Source of the DNA: Phytoactinopolyspora endophytica
GTDB lineage: Bacteria > Actinomycetota > Actinomycetes > Jiangellales > Jiangellaceae
Direction of reading: 5' to 3'
Length of the DNA: 8,021 bases
Assembly: GCF_004138495.1 (NCBI RefSeq)
Contig: NZ_ML142853.1
Location: 214,167 to 222,187 of the forward strand
Below the pieces are notes generated by a model. The model was not told the origin of the DNA. It saw only the letters and a list, made by a program, of their open reading frames with translations, and searched no databases. The position numbers and the translations under genes are program-made. Below are positions 6,450 to 8,021 of the stretch, piece by piece. Within the stretch, counting starts at the first letter, position 1; every line of letters starts with the position of its first letter.

Positions 6450-7091
6450 CTGTGCCTCCAAGTAACGCCGCGCCTCCTCAGGCAACGCGACCAGCATGGT
6501 TTCAGCGTACAAGAGTGCATGTTCGGTATCGAGGGAACCGAACACGGACATGACGGCGTCCAGCACGTCGCGACGCCGTCGGTCGCGCCCATGGGTCAGA
6601 GCGGAGAGCACGGCGATCTCTGGCGCACGCCGCGCATGCTCGGCAGTGTTGACGACAGGCACCAGATCCGGCCCGAGCACCAGCGGCATGACGATACTGC
6701 CAGGTCCGAGAGCAATGGGTTCCGCCGCCCATGTTGCTGTCGCCGACGTGGTGCACAGCACAAGCAGCACGACCGGGCTTCCATACCGCGCATGCAGCTT
6801 GGCCACATATGCCGGCCAGGATCTCCTCTTGCGGTCGTTCTTGTGCAGCTGAACCTCGACGACGACGGTCAGTGTCGGTCTCTCTTCGCCATCGTCGCTC
6901 TCGTCGGTGAAGGACAGGACCACATCGGCGCGCAGCTCCGCCGGGGCCAACGTGGTCACGTCGCCCGAGGCGACCCGTATGCGTTCGAACGATGGGACGG
7001 GTGCGTCAAGGGGCCCAGCCAATAGGTCAGCTGCCAACGACGGCTTGTCGCGGAACATCTCGACCAGGCTCTCATGCAAGGTCGAAAGCAT
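6153..7091 (-). CDS. Rpn-like PD-(D/E)XK nuclease-family protein
   Basis: A 312-residue protein from ATG 7091; a longer start at 7109 adds six residues but lacks a ribosome binding site, whereas GAAGGG stands about 10 bases before 7091. Numbering below is from 7109. The N-terminal domain opens with LHESLVEMFRDKPSLAADLLAG. The nuclease core is visible as ADVVL (Asp62), the strand TVVVEVQLHK (Glu85, Gln87; the ExQ variant of ExK) and the following strand SPVVLLVLC. This matches the Rpn/YhgA-like group, once called putative transposases, which are DNA nucleases linked to recombination and phage defence. Residues 225-270 are charged and helical with repeated GEAR units. The tail from 271, ending ELDAWVKRAATADSIDDLF, resembles DUF4351. 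Neighbours are unrelated metabolic genes. Nuclease activity is inferred. Confidence 0.65.
   Translation of the reverse strand: MLSTLHESLVEMFRDKPSLAADLLAGPLDAPVPSFERIRVASGDVTTLAPAELRADVVLSFTDESDDGEERPTLTVVVEVQLHKNDRKRRSWPAYVAKLHARYGSPVVLLVLCTTSATATWAAEPIALGPGSIVMPLVLGPDLVPVVNTAEHARRAPEIAVLSALTHGRDRRRRDVLDAVMSVFGSLDTEHALLYAETMLVALPEEARRYLEAQMTTEGTHKLEFRTEFFRRLRDQYLVEGRAEGEALGEARGEARGEARGEARTLLTVLAARGIDVPDDIRIRITGCTDADELDAWVKRAATADSIDDLFD
6310..6357 (-). repeat. 12-base in-frame tandem repeat (GEAR/GEAL units)
   Basis: Four consecutive 12-base units, on the plus strand CCTCGCGCTTCA, CCTCGCGCCTCA twice, then CCTAGCGCTTCA, with partly decayed units on both sides. They encode Glu-Ala-Arg-Gly steps in the C-terminal helical part of the Rpn-like protein. 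A 12-base unit keeps the frame when copies are gained or lost, so only linker length would vary. Confidence 0.9.
6455..6459 (-). promoter_or_regulatory. Internal Shine-Dalgarno inside the Rpn-like gene
   Basis: GGAGG on the minus strand, followed by CACAG and then ATG 6449. The codons that create it read Leu-Glu-Ala-Gln-Met, with a TTG leucine codon that is uncommon in this GC-rich setting. Confidence 0.45.
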
Positions 7092-7113
7092 GGCCGTTGA
7101 ACCCTTCATACAC

Positions 7114-7144
7114 GTCGATGTGCATGTGTTTATTTCTCATCGAC
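7114..7144 (-). promoter_or_regulatory. 7-bp dyad just upstream of the Rpn-like gene
   Basis: GTCGATG (7114-7120) and CATCGAC (7138-7144) form a perfect inverted repeat around a 17-base AT-rich spacer. It lies 22 bases before ATG 7091, in the leader or promoter zone. It could be a repressor operator; nothing shows which protein binds. Confidence 0.4.
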
Positions 7145-7167
7145 TAAGTATGAAGGTCCCTGCTTGC

Positions 7168-7195
7168 GTTATCGTCTTGTTTCTCCACCGGCGAA
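7168..7195 (-). promoter_or_regulatory. Weak promoter candidate for the Rpn-like gene
   Basis: On the minus strand TTCGCC (7195-7190) and GATAAC (7173-7168) are separated by 16 bases, matching sigma-70 boxes at 3/6 and 4/6. The surrounding stretch is AT-rich for this window. The match is poor enough to arise by chance. Confidence 0.25.
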
Positions 7196-7224
7196 CCTCA
7201 GGCCCCGCGGCAACATTCGCCGGT
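7187..7224. repeat. 9-bp perfect inverted repeat in the intergenic region
   Basis: ACCGGCGAA (7187-7195) pairs exactly with TTCGCCGGT (7216-7224) across a 20-base GC-rich spacer. It lies upstream of the Rpn-like gene and downstream of the flavin reductase. It could be an operator or part of a terminator; no T-tract follows on either strand. From here to 7349 I see no gene and no recognised RNA. Confidence 0.5.
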
Positions 7225-7349
7225 CGCTCGATCATTCCTACGCCACGCAGACAGGGGTGCCGGTGACACAACTGGGGCCGCGCGTCCACCGCTCGGCGGT
7301 GAAGGCGCCCGGTGAGGAAGCATCGATGTGGCTGCCGGCTTCGCCGCTA

Positions 7350-7374
7350 ACCCGGAACGCGGGGTTCCACGGGT
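7350..7374 (-). terminator. Probable terminator hairpin after the flavin reductase gene
   Basis: ACCCG (7350-7354) pairs with CGGGT (7370-7374) and GAAC (7355-7358) with GTTC (7364-7367), leaving a 2-base bulge and a 5-base loop. It begins 26 bases beyond the minus-strand stop at 7401. No T-tract is present. Confidence 0.4.
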
Positions 7375-7400
7375 GAGACGAATCCCTGTCGGCGCGGTCT

Positions 7401-7952
7401 CTACTCGAGCTCCTGGCCAGGCGTCCAGTACGTCCGGTCCACATGGAGCAGCGGAGTCGCTCCGGTCAGATCCCCCGGAGTCCGGACGACCCGGCCGATG
7501 GCAATGGTGTGGTCCCCGGCGTCGACCAACTGGTGTGGCTCGCACTCGACGGCCGCCACCCCGCCGGTCAACACGAGCTCGCCGGCGTGCGCACGCCGGG
7601 TGCCCCAGGCGGCGAAGTCATCCCGGTCGCCGGGATACCGGGACCTGGCGAAGTAGTGCGCCGCATCTACCTGATCCGCGGCCAGGAAAGTGAGCGACCA
7701 CCCGTCGGCGACGAACAGCGCGTCGTGGATGAATCCGTCCTTCTTGACGCACACGAGCACCAGGGCGGGTTCCAACGAGACCGACGAGACCGCCGTGACC
7801 GTCAGCCCGCAGTCGCGCCCGATCGGATCGAGCACGGTCAAGATCGCCACGCCACCTGCGAGCCGCGCCATCGCGTCGCGGAACTGAGGGGCGTTCTCGG
7901 CACCGCTTCTGGACTGGGCCCCACCCGCGCGCGCAGCGACATGCTCGGTCAT
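7401..7952 (-). CDS. Flavin reductase family protein (FMN-binding, HpaC/two-component monooxygenase type)
   Basis: A 183-residue protein, the usual size for the flavin reductase-like family, which uses NAD(P)H to reduce FMN or FAD for a partner oxygenase. Family features in order: FRDAMARLAGGVAILTV (24-40), GLTVTAVSSVSLEPALVLVCV (49-69, the flavin-binding strand and loop), AGDHTIAIGRV (145-155) and PLLHVDRTYW (167-176). An N-terminal extension of about 20 residues is likely disordered. GGGAG lies 7 bases before ATG 7952, and that ATG overlaps a TGA stop of an upstream frame as ATGA, which supports this start and suggests translational coupling. The frame is also open upstream to the window edge, so a longer start cannot be strictly excluded. 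The partner oxygenase and substrate are not visible. Confidence 0.88.
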   Translation of the reverse strand: MTEHVAARAGGAQSRSGAENAPQFRDAMARLAGGVAILTVLDPIGRDCGLTVTAVSSVSLEPALVLVCVKKDGFIHDALFVADGWSLTFLAADQVDAAHYFARSRYPGDRDDFAAWGTRRAHAGELVLTGGVAAVECEPHQLVDAGDHTIAIGRVVRTPGDLTGATPLLHVDRTYWTPGQELE

Positions 7953-8021
7953 CGGTGTGCTCCCGGCTTCAGCGGATCCGGCCTGGACGGCATGTAGCGA
8001 CGCTGGTACCTCGGGCTCATC
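7949..8021 (-). CDS. C-terminal end of an upstream gene coupled to the flavin reductase (partial, unrecognised)
   Basis: A minus-strand frame enters from the right edge and ends with TGA at 7951-7949, overlapping the flavin reductase ATG by the classic ATGA. The last residues read RYQRRYMPSRPDPLKPGAHR, basic and proline-rich. I do not recognise the family from this short tail. Position suggests a co-transcribed gene, possibly the oxygenase that uses the reduced flavin (inference). The call rests only on the overlap and the open frame. Confidence 0.45.
   Translation of the reverse strand, partial: MSPRYQRRYMPSRPDPLKPGAHR

Noticed and set aside
7328..7380. Resemblance to a ydaO-type (c-di-AMP) riboswitch segment, GGGTGAGACGAATCCCTGTC
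   Set aside because: The conserved blocks are not in the right order, and on that strand no gene follows; the stretch instead forms a hairpin after the flavin reductase.
7238..7444. Small frames across the 7164-7444 gap as a gene or gene remnant
   Set aside because: No ribosome binding site, no recognisable domain, and neither strand gives convincing protein-like composition.

Overview
The window is high-GC DNA (about two-thirds G+C) with Shine-Dalgarno-led genes, a secreted DUF6351 protein, an AraC-family regulator and a 14-helix drug-type exporter. This suits an actinomycete-type chromosome. The genus cannot be fixed from the sequence alone; I see no rRNA, tRNA, CRISPR array or transposase.

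Layout. Positions 2-2284 (+) hold the 3' part of a large extracellular protein: a fibronectin type III repeat followed by a DUF6351 region with an alpha/beta-hydrolase-like GxSxG elbow. Next come a hairpin (2306-2342) and a strong ribosome binding site, then a phytanoyl-CoA dioxygenase-family (PhyH) Fe(II)/2-oxoglutarate oxygenase (2372-3289, +). An AraC-family regulator follows (about 3345-4232, +), and its start codons lie inside a perfect 18-bp inverted repeat. After a 289-base gap comes an EmrB/QacA-type MFS exporter (4522-6093, +), closed by a 13-bp terminator hairpin at 6103-6132. Converging on it from the minus strand is a PD-(D/E)XK Rpn-like nuclease gene (6153-7091, -). Then a roughly 300-base non-coding stretch with several dyads leads to a flavin reductase (7401-7952, -), whose start overlaps the stop of a further minus-strand gene that runs off the window (7949-8021).

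How the genes may work together. The oxygenase, regulator and exporter lie in one direction. The intergenic regions before the oxygenase and before the regulator share two 8-mers, GTCAGCCA and GGTTGATG. This suggests (inference) that the AraC protein controls both its own gene and the oxygenase. The exporter is probably separately transcribed. The flavin reductase is probably translationally coupled to its upstream neighbour, as expected when a reductase feeds reduced flavin to a partner oxygenase, but that partner lies outside the window.

The most interesting signal is in the Rpn-like gene. An internal ATG at 6449 is preceded by GGAGG at 5-base spacing and would make a 98-residue C-terminal protein. 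This mirrors the gene-within-a-gene antitoxin arrangement known from E. coli rpn genes. The same C-terminal part carries an in-frame 12-base tandem repeat encoding Gly-Glu-Ala-Arg units.
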